The translations under genes and the position numbers were made by a program. Shown one piece after another: positions 1-10,159 of a DNA stretch of 64,000 nucleotides; position 1 is the stretch's first letter, and every line of letters begins with the position of its first letter. A model generated the notes under the pieces. That model had not been told where the DNA came from. It searched no databases and was given only the letters and a program-made list of their open reading frames with translations. This stretch comes from Xanthomonas arboricola (GTDB lineage Bacteria; Pseudomonadota; Gammaproteobacteria; Xanthomonadales; Xanthomonadaceae): contig NZ_MIGY01000001.1 in assembly GCF_002940665.1 (NCBI RefSeq), positions 248,001-312,000 of the forward strand, given 5' to 3'.

Positions 1-209
1 TTCCGCATGCCCCCGCGGCGGTCACCGTCCTCGCATCCGATGCAATGCAGGCCGATGCCTGGGCCACCGCGATGACTGTGCTTGGCATTGATGCCGGTCT
101 TGCCCATGCCCGCAGCGCAGAACTGGCCGTGCGATTTCTGGTGCGCAGGGACGGCATTCTGTTCGAATCCATGAGCCCTGCATTCGAACGCCACCTGTCC
201 GCGTCATGA
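1..209 (+). CDS. FAD:protein FMN transferase (ApbE family), C-terminal fragment
   Basis: Only the last 68 codons are in the window; the 5' part lies upstream. The visible residues include an 'AVTVLASDAMQADAWATAM' segment, a 'TVLGID' turn and an 'RDGILFES' strand. This matches the end of ApbE, where an Asp and Thr/Ala-rich helix ('AMxADAxATA') coordinates Mg2+ for FMN transfer from FAD to a target Thr/Ser. The stop codon overlaps the start of the next gene in an ATGA, so the two are translationally coupled. An ApbE beside a flavodoxin-type membrane reductase fits a membrane flavoprotein assembly unit. The family call rests on about 70 residues. Confidence 0.75.
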   Translation, partial: PHAPAAVTVLASDAMQADAWATAMTVLGIDAGLAHARSAELAVRFLVRRDGILFESMSPAFERHLSAS

Positions 210-1945
210 TCACCGCCAACTCACGCGTGTGGCTCGGCAACGGGCTGGTACTGCTGGCGCTTGCCGCCATCGTCGGCTGGCTGGCCGGCCTGCATGACGG
301 CACCTGGTGGAGCGTACCCACGCCGCATCGCTGGCAGCTGGCAGCGCTCGGCCTGGCACTGTATCTGGCCCTGTGCGCGGCCGTGCTGCTGCGGGCACGC
401 AAACGCGGTGGCGCACACCATGCACACGCCAGCGGTGTGTTGATCGTCTGGGCAAGCCAGACCGGATTTGCGCGTGAGCTGGCGCAACGCAGCGTTGCCG
501 CGCTGCAATCGGCAGGGGTCGCCGCACATGCGCTGCCGATCGAAGCCGTCGATAGCGATCAACTCGCACGCGTACCGCGGCTGCTGTGCATCGCCAGCAC
601 CACCGGCGAAGGCGATGCACCCGATCATGCGCAGGCGGCCGAGCGCGCCTGGCTGGCCGACGACGCGCATGATCTGGCTGCCGTGCGCTATGCCCTGCTG
701 GCACTCGGCGATCGTGGTTATGCGCACTTCTGCGCGTTCGGACGGCGCCTTGACGATCGCCTGCAGGCGCGCGGCGCCACTCGCCTGTTCGAGCGCATCG
801 AGGTCGATAACGCTGACCCGAACGCGCTGCAGCAATGGCAGCGTCTGCTGGCGGAACTGGCGCCCGCGCTCGCGACGCAACCCGACTGGGGCCTGCCGAC
901 CTATATCGCCTGGCAGCTACGCGAGCGTGTCCACGTCAATCCCGGTAGCGCGGGTGCGCCGGTCTACCGACTGCGCCTGACGCCATGCGATGGCGCCTTG
1001 CCGCACTGGAGCGCAGGCGATATCGCGGAGATCGCACCGCATAATGCGCCGGACGCGGTGGAGTCCTGGCTGCAGCGCAACCAACGCGATGGCGCGCAGC
1101 GAATCGACGGCCGCACCCTGCGCGACTGGCTCGGCGGTGCACAACTTCCCGTCGATGCCGATGCCGCTCTGGGTAGCGATGTGGGTGCCGGCGCCAGTCC
1201 TGTTTCCGCTTTTGGTTCCGATGCCGATGCCGGAGTCAAAATCGGCCAAGGTACGGATACGAGTACAGACACAGCCACAGCAACTACAGGTGGAAATTCA
1301 GCACTGGACGCAGAAGCACTGGTGCGCCGCCTGGCCGCCTTGCCCCATCGCGACTACTCGCTTGCCTCCATTCCCGAGGAAGGCCACGCCGAACTGCTGG
1401 TACGCGAGCATCGGCACGCCGACGGCAGCCTGGGGCTGGGTAGCGGCTGGCTCTGCGTCCACGCACCGATCGGCGCGGCCATAGCGCTGCGCCTGCGCAG
1501 CAACCCCGGCTTCCACCCGCCCGCACCCGACCAGCCGATGCTGCTAATCGGCAACGGCACCGGCATCGCCGGTCTGCGCGCGCATCTGCGTGCACGCATC
1601 GCAGCCGGTGCACGTCGCAACTGGCTGCTGTTCGGCGAACGCAATGCCGCGCACGACGCACTGTATGCCGACGAACTGCAGCAGTGGCTGCAGGACGGAT
1701 GGATCGAGCGCCTGGATCTTGTCTACTCGCGCGACCAACCACAGCCGCCGCATTACGTTCAACACGCACTGGCGGCTGCCGCCGATCGCTTGCGTCGTTG
1801 GATCGATCAGGGCGCCTGCATCTACGTCTGCGGCAGCCTGCGCGGCATGGCGCCCGAGCTCGACCTTGCGCTGGATTCCATCCTCGGTGCCGGTGTCAGA
1901 CAGGAACTGCTACGCAACGGGCGCTATCGTCGCGACGTGTACTGA
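206..1945 (+). CDS. Membrane-anchored flavodoxin/ferredoxin-reductase fusion (sulfite reductase flavoprotein-like)
   Basis: A 579-residue protein starting with two hydrophobic segments (about residues 7-30 and 44-64). A flavodoxin domain follows (FMN loop 'WASQTGFA' near 82, 'STTGEGDAP' near 130, 'LALGDRGYAHFC' near 165), then an FAD domain ('RDYSLAS' near 381) and an NAD(P) domain ('LLIGNGTGIAG' near 445, 'YVCGS' near 539). The order is that of CysJ and P450 reductase, so it should move electrons from NAD(P)H through FAD to FMN. The TM anchor and ApbE neighbour suggest it feeds a membrane or periplasmic partner rather than soluble sulfite reductase. Residues about 313-370, inside the FAD-domain connection, are a low-complexity Asp/Ala/Gly/Thr/Ser stretch that looks inserted. 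The start overlaps the upstream stop by 4 nt. Confidence 0.85.
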   Translation: MITANSRVWLGNGLVLLALAAIVGWLAGLHDGTWWSVPTPHRWQLAALGLALYLALCAAVLLRARKRGGAHHAHASGVLIVWASQTGFARELAQRSVAALQSAGVAAHALPIEAVDSDQLARVPRLLCIASTTGEGDAPDHAQAAERAWLADDAHDLAAVRYALLALGDRGYAHFCAFGRRLDDRLQARGATRLFERIEVDNADPNALQQWQRLLAELAPALATQPDWGLPTYIAWQLRERVHVNPGSAGAPVYRLRLTPCDGALPHWSAGDIAEIAPHNAPDAVESWLQRNQRDGAQRIDGRTLRDWLGGAQLPVDADAALGSDVGAGASPVSAFGSDADAGVKIGQGTDTSTDTATATTGGNSALDAEALVRRLAALPHRDYSLASIPEEGHAELLVREHRHADGSLGLGSGWLCVHAPIGAAIALRLRSNPGFHPPAPDQPMLLIGNGTGIAGLRAHLRARIAAGARRNWLLFGERNAAHDALYADELQQWLQDGWIERLDLVYSRDQPQPPHYVQHALAAAADRLRRWIDQGACIYVCGSLRGMAPELDLALDSILGAGVRQELLRNGRYRRDVY

Positions 1946-2046
1946 ACCATCTTGTGCGGCTGCCAGAGGGACCACAACGCGATTGCACAGACGCCAGCCG
2001 AGCGCGCCTGTTGCTGAAATCCGCAGCTTCCATGCATCAGGTAGCA

Positions 2047-2090
2047 GCGCGCCAACCGTAACGGCTGATCAGCCGTCACGGTTAGCGCGC
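2047..2090. terminator. Strong hairpin between convergent genes
   Basis: Two 20-nt arms (GCGCGCCAACCGTAACGGCT and its near-complement, 18 of 20 paired) flank a GATC loop. It lies between the end of the flavoprotein gene and the end of the convergent EF-hand gene, where a bidirectional terminator is expected. There is no T-tract, so intrinsic termination is inferred. The rest of 1946-2236 shows no gene. Confidence 0.6.
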
Positions 2091-2236
2091 AGCCACCTGC
2101 CCTTCCCGATGGTCCCAACCGTTGCCAGCTGCCGACAACCGCATGTGGCGTTGTGTCAGCCGCCGACGGCGAGGGAGAAAGCACATTGCCCCGAAGTGCA
2201 TCGGAAAGCGTCCCCGTTATCGCCCAACCACCCCAG

Positions 2237-2902
2237 TTACGCTGCCAGATCGACCAGAGTGCTGGTTGCCGCGCTGCCGCCAATGCTGCGGTACTGCCCT
2301 ACAGCCATCTGTACCAACGCTGCATACGCCTGCTGCGTGCCATCACTGCTGGATGCATCGGCGGACGACGGCGGGCGCGGCGGCGGATCGCGCGGCTGCA
2401 TCGCCTCTTGCAGTTCCTGCAGACTCAGCGCTCGGCTCTTGTCGCTGTCAAGCAGGTCAAGCAGTTGCGTGCTCGATGCGCTGTCGCCATTGACAAGCGT
2501 GCTCAATTCACCGCTGCTGACACTCTCGTCGCCATCGCTGTCCAGGCCCGCGAACAACGACTGCACGTCCTGTCCTTGCTGACCCGGCGGAGGCGGCGGC
2601 GGCGGTAACGCCTGTGCCAGTTCGCTCTCGCTGACGGTGCCGCCACCATCTTGATCTAGCATGCTCAGCAGCCCATCGATGTCGATCTTGCCGTCCTCAT
2701 TGCTACTGGACGACAACGCGGTCGACAGTTCCGACGCGGTCAGGCTGCCATCGCTATCGCTATCGATGGACTTGAACAATTGCGTCAGCGGATTGGCTTT
2801 TTCCGACTGCGCCGTGGATGCGGTGTTGCCGGTGGCCGCACTGCGGTTTGCATAGGACGTGTAGGCGGCATAGCCGGACCCGACCGAGCTGATGGTACTC
2901 AT
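2237..2902 (-). CDS. EF-hand calcium-binding protein, XopAW-like candidate effector
   Basis: A 221-residue acidic, Ser-rich protein with four EF-hand-type loops: 'DSDSDGSLTASE', 'DQDGGGTVSESE', 'DSDGDESVSSGE' and 'DSDKSRALSLQE'. A run of seven prolines lies between the second and third. There is no signal peptide or TM segment. The ATG at 2902 was chosen because AGGGGG lies about 8 nt upstream; an in-frame start at 3013 would add residues unlike the rest. Calcium binding is well supported. Similarity to the Xanthomonas type III effector XopAW (an EF-hand protein) is from memory of the family. No PIP box (TTCGB-N15-TTCGB) is visible in the 150 nt upstream, so HrpX control is not supported. Confidence 0.75.
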   Translation of the reverse strand: MSTISSVGSGYAAYTSYANRSAATGNTASTAQSEKANPLTQLFKSIDSDSDGSLTASELSTALSSSSNEDGKIDIDGLLSMLDQDGGGTVSESELAQALPPPPPPPGQQGQDVQSLFAGLDSDGDESVSSGELSTLVNGDSASSTQLLDLLDSDKSRALSLQELQEAMQPRDPPPRPPSSADASSSDGTQQAYAALVQMAVGQYRSIGGSAATSTLVDLAA

Positions 2903-3055
2903 GGATTTCCCCCTGGAATTGCCGGAACCACTCCCGACGCTCGCACTGTTCCCGAGCCAGGTGGCACAGCGATGCCATCGTTTGTCTGCATTGACACGAA
3001 TGCATCCGGGCACGTGCTGAGGGGCGCGACCTGCCGCGGATAAAGATGCAACGTC

Positions 3056-3817
3056 CTAGACCGGCCTTACCCGGATCGCCAGTAACTCGCCGCCGCCATC
3101 GAGCACGTAACGGGTACGCGAGGAGGCGCTCAGCCACGCGGTATCGCCCGCAGCCAACGGCGGCAAGCCACTATCGCGTCCAAAGCTGGCCTGGCCTGCA
3201 AGCAGATGGATTGCCCAGGCGCTGCCCGGATCGGCGAAGAACAGCATGGTGCCGACCAGCGGCCGATGCAGCAGTTCGGTCTGCACCAGGTCACGCCGCC
3301 ACATCAGGTTGAAATCCCGAGTCGGCCCGTCGAGCAGCGTCGCATGTACCGTTTCTTCGCCTGCGAATCGGGCTCGCTGATACGGCGGCAGCAATTCGCA
3401 GCTGCGATGACTGCTGCCGGAAGCATCGGTACCGCCATCGGCGCCGGCGTCATTGCCGCCATGGTCAGCGCTACCGCCCTCATTGCCGCTATCGCTTTTG
3501 CTGCCACCGCCACCGCCACCGCCACCGCTAACAGCAGTGCCACCACCAATACCGGTCGCGGTGCCAGTACCGCTGGCGGCATCGCCAAACTGCAACCGCA
3601 TGCCATTGCCGTGCAATAGCACTAGCTCGCGATCGATGCCCGGGAATGCGGAAAATGCGGCGTCCTGCTCGATCTCGGCGATCGACAGCCGCAGCGCCCA
3701 AGCGTCGACATGGCCGAGGCGCAGGATCTCGCGCGTCCAGCCCAGTCGATTGCGCCATCGCTCGCGCCGGTAGTCGGTGGCCGGAATCACCCGGCTGCTC
3801 AGGTCTGTCAGCTGCAT
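3056..3817 (-). CDS. HutD/Ves family protein with low-complexity insertion
   Basis: A 253-residue protein. The N-terminal 'IPATDYRRERWRNRLGWTREI' region, 'FSAFPGIDRELVLLHGNGM' and the later 'LLDGPTRDFNLMWRRD' are HutD-family signatures (a bicupin fold of uncertain role, often near histidine catabolism). There is no hut gene here. Residues about 80-139 are almost pure Gly/Ser/Ala/Asp/Thr/Asn, including eight Gly in a row, inserted between two conserved strands; normal members lack this and are about 60 residues shorter. The ATG at 3817 begins the conserved domain. An in-frame Met at 3934 would add an Arg-rich unconserved extension. Confidence 0.75.
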   Translation of the reverse strand: MQLTDLSSRVIPATDYRRERWRNRLGWTREILRLGHVDAWALRLSIAEIEQDAAFSAFPGIDRELVLLHGNGMRLQFGDAASGTGTATGIGGGTAVSGGGGGGGGSKSDSGNEGGSADHGGNDAGADGGTDASGSSHRSCELLPPYQRARFAGEETVHATLLDGPTRDFNLMWRRDLVQTELLHRPLVGTMLFFADPGSAWAIHLLAGQASFGRDSGLPPLAAGDTAWLSASSRTRYVLDGGGELLAIRVRPV

Positions 3818-4178
3818 TGGCGCATTGTGCCGCAAGCGTGGCGCCCAGGCCGTCTCGTATTGTGCATCGCGCCTGACGCTGAGCCTCAGGCGTGACGCCG
3901 AGCCTCGAACTTGATGGTGTGGCCAACACCTCACAAAGCGGCCGGTGCCTTGCGATATGACTGGCGCTTCCTGCTGAGACCGCCCTTCCTGCGGTCACCG
4001 CCGGTTGGGTGCGCGTAACCCAAGTGGCCCCAAAACGAAAAACGCCCGGCTGCACATCCAAGTGCAACACCGGGCGATTCCACGTCCTTGTCGGCTTCCA
4101 GCCATCCCCCGGACATCCTGTCCAGTTAGGTTGCGGCCACGCATCCTCGCGTCGAACCGTATCTCGGATCCCTTCCCC
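3818..4178. other. Intergenic region upstream of the HutD gene
   Basis: No convincing gene. It holds the terminator of the ComEA-like gene (4031-4076) and, by position, the promoter of the HutD-family gene. No clear -35/-10 pair was identified. Confidence 0.6.
4031..4076 (-). terminator. Rho-independent terminator of the ComEA-like gene
   Basis: Read on the minus strand, a GC-rich hairpin (arms CGCCCGG/CCGGGCG extended by an inner GTGCA/TGCAC) is followed by TTTTTCGTTTT. It lies about 100 nt downstream of the comEA-like stop codon. Confidence 0.8.
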
Positions 4179-4511
4179 TCAACGCCGTCCCACCGGTTTC
4201 ACCGCCGCCCCCTTGGCAGCCTTCTTGGCGGGAGCCATCGTGGCTCCTACTTCGATCAGGTCTCGATTCCGTTCGACCGTCTTGAGTCCGATGCCCTTGA
4301 CCAGTGCCAGTTCCTCGGCACTTTTGAAGGGACCGTTCGCCTGACGGTGCTCGACGATTGCCTCGGCTTTTGATCGCCCGACGTTCGTCAGCACCTTGTC
4401 CAATTCCTCAGCAGACGCGGTGTTGATATCGACCTTGTCGAACGCATACGCATTCGAGGACAACAGCAACGCCAGTAGCAGGGACTTCAGGGCTACGGTA
4501 AATGACTTCAT
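4179..4511 (-). CDS. ComEA-like helix-hairpin-helix protein
   Basis: A 110-residue exported protein: signal peptide at residues 1-23 ending 'SNAYA', then 'VDINTASAEELDKVL' and 'GRSKAEAIVEHRQANGPFKSAEELALVKGIG', the paired helix-hairpin-helix of ComEA. A basic Lys/Ala-rich tail closes the protein. Such proteins bind DNA in the periplasm during natural transformation, although many Xanthomonas paralogues of this size are untested. AAGGAG lies 8 nt before the ATG at 4511 and decides the start over an in-frame GTG upstream. The gene is monocistronic and divergent from the M20 peptidase gene. Confidence 0.85.
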   Translation of the reverse strand: MKSFTVALKSLLLALLLSSNAYAFDKVDINTASAEELDKVLTNVGRSKAEAIVEHRQANGPFKSAEELALVKGIGLKTVERNRDLIEVGATMAPAKKAAKGAAVKPVGRR

Positions 4512-4710
4512 TGCAACGCTCCTTGTGGCTTGGGTGATGGTCCTAGCCAGCATTCCTGCCGGCGGAGCCAGTGTCCCGCGCCACATGCAGCAATCCTATC
4601 GCCAACGAACTTTTCACACAGCCGGTGAACTGCGCGCCGCCTTGTAGGGAAATACCTACCCCAAGGCGCGGAGGTAGAATGTGCCGTTACGTCACGTATT
4701 CGGAGTCTCC

Positions 4711-6204
4711 ATGGACAGCGCCAAGATCGACCAATTCATCAGCGACACCTGGGACCGCGAAATCGTCCCGCAGTTGGTCGATTACATCCGTATTCCCAAC
4801 AAATCGCCGATGTTCGATGCCGATTGGGTCGCGAATGGCTATATGGAACAGGCGGTCACCCTGATGGAAACCTGGGCGCGCGTGCAGGCGATCGAAGGCA
4901 TGCAGGTCGAGGTGGTGCGCCTGGAGGGCCGCACGCCGTTGATCTTCATCGAGATCCCGGCAACCGGCGCCGAATCGGGCGACGACACCGTGCTGCTGTA
5001 CGGCCACCTGGACAAGCAGCCGGAAATGACCGGCTGGGACGCCGACCTCGGCCCATGGGAGCCGGTGCTGCGCGACGACAAGCTGTACGGGCGCGGTGGC
5101 GCAGACGATGGCTATGCGATCTTCGGTTCGCTGGCGGCGGTACTGGCGCTGCGCACCCAGGGCCTGCCGCATGCGCGCTGCGTGGTGCTGATCGAGGCCT
5201 GCGAGGAATCCGGCAGCTACGACCTGCCGGCCTATGTCGACCATCTGGCCGCACGCATCGGCAAGCCATCGCTGGTGGTGTGCCTGGATTCGGGCTGCGG
5301 CAACTATGAGCAGTTGTGGTGCACCACCTCGCTGCGCGGGCTGACCGGCGGCAATCTGAGCGTGAAGGTACTGGAGGAAGGCGTGCACTCTGGCGACGCC
5401 TCCGGCGTGGTGCCGTCCAGCTTCCGCTTGCTGCGCCAGTTGCTGTCGCGGATCGAGGACGAAGTCAGCGGCCGCATCCTGCTGGACGGACTGCATGTGG
5501 AGGTGCCGGCCGAGCGTCTGACGCAGGCCAGGGCCGCGGCGGCGACGCTGGATACCGCCATCTTCGACAAGTTCCCGATGGTCGATGGCCTGGCGCCGAT
5601 GCATGACGATCTCACCGAGCTGGTATTGAACCGCACCTGGCGCCCGGCGCTGTCGATCACCGGCGTGGCTGGCATGCCGCCGCTGGCTTCGGCCGGCAAC
5701 GTACTGCGCACGCAGACCGCAGTGAAGCTGTCGCTGCGCCTGCCGCCGACCGCCGACGGCAAGGCCTGTGGCGAACTGCTCAAGGAAGCGCTGCTGCGCG
5801 ATCCGCCCAACGGCGCCCAGGTAACGCTGGAGCTGGAGAAGGCATCGTCCGGCTGGAATGCGCCGGCGATGGCGCCGTGGCTGGAAAAGGCCATCGACGA
5901 GGCCAGCCTGGCGTTCTTCGACAAACCGGCGATGTACATGGGCGAAGGCGGCTCGATCCCGTTCATGGGCATGCTGGGCGAGAAGTTCCCGGGTGCGCAG
6001 TTCATGATCACCGGCGTGCTCGGCCCGCACTCCAATGCGCATGGCCCCAACGAGTTCCTGCACATCCCGATGGGCAAGCGGGTGACGGCCTGCGTGTCCA
6101 AGGTGATCGCCGAGCATCACGCCGCCTGCCTGCGCGGCGAGACCAGCGGCTCGCCGGTGGCGGCTGACAGTGGCACCCGTCATGGCGGGCATGGCTGCTG
6201 CTGA
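4711..6204 (+). CDS. M20 family metallopeptidase (dipeptidase/carboxypeptidase type)
   Basis: A 497-residue cytoplasmic di-zinc peptidase. Metal ligands are visible: His in 'GHLDKQPE' (about 98), Asp in 'GRGGADDGYA' (about 131), the catalytic Glu pair in 'EACEESGS' (about 163), and His in 'PHSNAHGPNEF' near 445. A dimerisation/lid domain lies between about 210 and 330. The family cleaves dipeptides or C-terminal residues; the substrate cannot be read here. The ATG at 4711 has GGAG 6 nt upstream and fits better than the GTG at 4681. The C-terminus carries an odd His/Gly/Cys tail ('HGGHGCC'). Confidence 0.88.
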   Translation: MDSAKIDQFISDTWDREIVPQLVDYIRIPNKSPMFDADWVANGYMEQAVTLMETWARVQAIEGMQVEVVRLEGRTPLIFIEIPATGAESGDDTVLLYGHLDKQPEMTGWDADLGPWEPVLRDDKLYGRGGADDGYAIFGSLAAVLALRTQGLPHARCVVLIEACEESGSYDLPAYVDHLAARIGKPSLVVCLDSGCGNYEQLWCTTSLRGLTGGNLSVKVLEEGVHSGDASGVVPSSFRLLRQLLSRIEDEVSGRILLDGLHVEVPAERLTQARAAAATLDTAIFDKFPMVDGLAPMHDDLTELVLNRTWRPALSITGVAGMPPLASAGNVLRTQTAVKLSLRLPPTADGKACGELLKEALLRDPPNGAQVTLELEKASSGWNAPAMAPWLEKAIDEASLAFFDKPAMYMGEGGSIPFMGMLGEKFPGAQFMITGVLGPHSNAHGPNEFLHIPMGKRVTACVSKVIAEHHAACLRGETSGSPVAADSGTRHGGHGCC

Positions 6205-6211
6205 TTGATCC

Positions 6212-6242
6212 CTGACCGCCCCGCGCATCATGGGGTGGTCAG
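6212..6242 (+). terminator. Hairpin after the M20 peptidase gene
   Basis: CTGACC-GCCCC pairs with GGGG-T-GGTCAG just after the stop codon, followed by the weakly T-rich GTGCTTTGTC. It is a plausible weak terminator. Confidence 0.5.
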
Positions 6243-6369
6243 GTGCTTTGTCATGCGCGGCGGCGCGCATGGATATGGTCCCAACGCCGTCGCGGCAGTC
6301 GGCACTGCACACGTGGTTGCCGCGGCGGCGAATGCTAGTCTGCCGATCCCTCTTCCCTCAGTGCCTGCG

Positions 6370-6642
6370 ATGAACAATCTCTTCGGTAGCGACAGCTGGC
6401 TTTACATCATCCTGGTTGGCTTCGTGGTCGGGCTATTGGCCCGTTTCATCACGCCCGGCACCCAGCGGCTGGGTTGCCTGCTGACCATCGTGCTGGGCAT
6501 CGCCGGTGCAGTGGTGGCCAGCTGGTTCGGCCGCTACATGGGCTGGTACCACGCCGGCGAACCGGCCGGTTTCCTCGGCGCATTGTTGGGTGCGATCGCG
6601 ATCCTGGCACTGCTGCGCCTGTTCAGCGGCAGCAAGCGTTGA
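6370..6642 (+). CDS. GlsB/YeaQ/YmgE family membrane protein
   Basis: A 90-residue protein with three hydrophobic segments (about 10-27, 34-51, 66-83) and the family's 'GLLARFITPG' and 'LTIVLGIAGAVV' glycine-rich helices. This transglycosylase-associated/GlsB family is made under stress in many bacteria; its molecular role is unknown. The ATG at 6370 gives the family's normal length of 80-90 residues. The longer in-frame reading from 6205 adds unconserved sequence. It may be co-transcribed with amgK 58 nt downstream. Confidence 0.82.
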   Translation: MNNLFGSDSWLYIILVGFVVGLLARFITPGTQRLGCLLTIVLGIAGAVVASWFGRYMGWYHAGEPAGFLGALLGAIAILALLRLFSGSKR

Positions 6643-6700
6643 TCGAACCGGCGTCGCTTTCGACCTGGCTACGCCTCACTCCCCGAGACAGCGCTCACCC

Positions 6701-8430
<1,730 letters not shown>

Positions 8431-8530
8431 TCGCAGCCACGCCACTGCAAACGCCCGGCCCCATGTCATGCATTGCTCGAACCACGAACACCGACCATCT
8501 CGACGGGCCTTGCATCCAACCCGGTGCCCA

Positions 8531-8683
8531 CCGCTCCTGCTGTAATCCATGCGCACCGCCATCCCGACAGGTCCTTGCCTGCCCACCGTCGCGGGACCTT
8601 ACGCGGCATGGATGCCGCGTAAGAGCCTACATGGACGTACTTGCGGCGTGTCCTGCGATGGTGGGCGGGCAAGGGCCTTGCAG
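8531..8683 (+). repeat. Palindromic repeat, copy A1
   Basis: An imperfect inverted repeat of about 108 nt (8570-8677) inside a longer conserved unit. The outer arms are GGTCCTTGCCTGCCCACC and GGTGGGCGGGCAAGGGCC. A second arm pair (CGCGGGAC / GTCCTGCG) lies inside, and a perfect inner hairpin is centred on GGCATGGATGCC, flanked by CTTACGC/GCGTAAG. Near-identical copies lie at 9168-9321 and 16533-16669. Confidence 0.85.
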
Positions 8684-8830
8684 ACAACCCACAGATCTGG
8701 AGCTCTGCAGTTCTGCAGCCGATCTATCGCACTGTCTGGGCCACTCGAGACAAACGTGGAGACGTGGACCGTGGCGGTGCTTAGTTGCGGTCCGACATTT
8801 GAACCAACGGTTTGGTTGGTCGAGGGCGCG

Positions 8831-8926
8831 ATGCCCTCACCACTTCCGGGACACGCCGTGAATCCGTCCGTGGAGGCTCCTTGGCGGCATCCATGCCGCC
8901 AAGGGTCCCGCAACCGGTGAGGACAT
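8831..8926 (-). repeat. Palindromic repeat, copy B1 (reverse orientation, diverged)
   Basis: Arms ATGCCCTCACC...CGGGAC and GTCCCG...GGTGAGGACAT close around a TTGGCGGCAT/ATGCCGCCAA hairpin. Between them, ACACGCCG, CCGTCC and GGCTC match the reverse complement of the A copies, so B1 is a diverged, inverted member of the same family. Confidence 0.75.
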
Positions 8927-9167
8927 CACGCCTGCCAGGTTGGTCGTGCGCTGTTGGAACTGCACAAGCGAGATGACTTACAGTAAGCCAGATGACTTAA
9001 CGTAGCGGCATAGTCGCTTGCATGCATGGATGCACGGCTATGTAACGACATGGGCAATCCCGATTGCCTCTCTGCGCGCATTCGGCGGAAAGCGTCGCTG
9101 CAATCAGATCACGTCAGTCAGATCACACAAAGTCCATGGAACTACCGCTGACCTAACTCGCCGACCG

Positions 9168-9321
9168 CCGCTCCTGCTGTGATCCATGCACACCGACCAT
9201 CCCGACGGGTCCTTGCCCGCCCACCGTCGCGGGACCTTACGCGGCATGGACGCCGCGTAAGAGCCTACATGGACGTACTTGCGGCGTGTCCTGCGATGGT
9301 GGGCGGGCAAGGGCCTTGCAG
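9168..9321 (+). repeat. Palindromic repeat, copy A2
   Basis: Nearly identical to A1 over about 150 nt, including the flanking CCGCTCCTGCTGT. The inner hairpin reads GGCATGGACGCC. It lies about 130 nt from the hda stop codon. Confidence 0.85.
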
Positions 9322-9448
9322 CAGCGCCACAGACCATCTGCTCTAAAAGCTTTAGGCGTTGTGCCTCGAGTGCCTGGACACTGCGATAGATGCAGATGGG
9401 AAGCGCAAAGCAGCCCGTGCCTGTCTAGCGGTGAGCGGGGTAATTCCG

Positions 9449-10159
9449 TCAGCTGCTCGACGAGCCGCGATCCTCCAGCACCCGCCGCAGAAACGGCACG
9501 GTGATGCGGCGCTTGGCAGCGAGCGACTCGCGATCCAGCCGGTCCAGCAATGCCACCAGTCCGGCCAGTTCACGCTCGCTGTGGGTCAGCAGCCAGTCGA
9601 TTGCCGCTTCGTCCAATGCCAGCCCGCGCCGTTGCGCACGATCGCGCAATACCGCCGCGCGCCCCGCGTCGTCGAGCACGGGCAGGCTGACGCGGATGCA
9701 CTGCGACAGCCGCGAGCGCAGATCCGGCAACACCAATGCCAGGCCATCGGGCATGTGTCGTGCGGTGTACAGCAAGGTGGTGCCGGCAGCACGCGCGCGG
9801 TTGTGGAAATCGAACAGCGCCACCTCGTCGTCGCGCTGTCCGGCGACAATCTCCACGCCATCCAGTGCGACCAGGCTGCGCCCTTCCAGCGCCTCGAGCG
9901 CATCGCGCAACCGGCCAGTGGCGGCATGCAGAGGCAGGTACGCCGGGGCACGCCCGGCCTGCTCGGCGGCCGCGCACAACGACAACGCCAGATGCGTCTT
10001 GCCGGTGCCGGCGGGGCCGGCCAGATACAGCCAGTCGTTCACCTGCCCGATCGCCAACGCCTGCAGTTGCGACAGCAGGCCGTCAGGCGGGGCGATGTAA
10101 CTATCGAATCGCTGATCGGGCGGCGCGCGTAGCGCCAGTGGCAACTGCGGAACGCTCAC
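9449..10159 (-). CDS. hda: DnaA regulatory inactivator Hda
   Basis: A 236-residue DnaA-type AAA+ protein without the DNA-binding domain of DnaA. The N-terminus has the clamp-binding motif 'QLPLAL', followed by Walker A 'GPAGTGKTHLA' (about 48-58), Walker B 'LVALDGVE' and sensor-1-like 'LLYTARH'. Hda bound to the beta clamp stimulates ATP hydrolysis by DnaA and so prevents re-initiation. It is the last gene of the DUF2066-perM-hda operon; its start overlaps the perM stop by 4 nt. The order perM-hda is common in gammaproteobacteria. Confidence 0.93.
   Translation of the reverse strand: MSVPQLPLALRAPPDQRFDSYIAPPDGLLSQLQALAIGQVNDWLYLAGPAGTGKTHLALSLCAAAEQAGRAPAYLPLHAATGRLRDALEALEGRSLVALDGVEIVAGQRDDEVALFDFHNRARAAGTTLLYTARHMPDGLALVLPDLRSRLSQCIRVSLPVLDDAGRAAVLRDRAQRRGLALDEAAIDWLLTHSERELAGLVALLDRLDRESLAAKRRITVPFLRRVLEDRGSSSS

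Larger units (their letters stand above)
8431..9448. other. Gene-free intergenic island carrying palindromic repeats
   Basis: About 1 kb between the convergent murU and hda genes. It holds three members of a large palindromic repeat family (listed separately) and two short direct repeats: AGATGACTTA at 8971 and 8990, and TCAGATCAC at 9104 and 9118. Open frames here only read through the palindromes and share peptide strings such as 'PCPPTVAGPYAAWMPRKS' with the island at 16.5 kb. I consider none coding. Confidence 0.75.

Noticed and set aside
2903..3060. Search for a PIP box upstream of the EF-hand gene
   Set aside because: One TTCGT half-site is present, but no second TTCGB follows at 15 nt on either side.
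4687..6312. 541-codon open frame antisense to the M20 peptidase gene
   Set aside because: Gln/His/Arg-rich shadow composition with no domain, while the plus-strand gene has all metal ligands.
8431..9448. Insertion sequence remnant
   Set aside because: The palindromes have no transposase fragment or target-site duplication; they fit an intergenic repeat family better.
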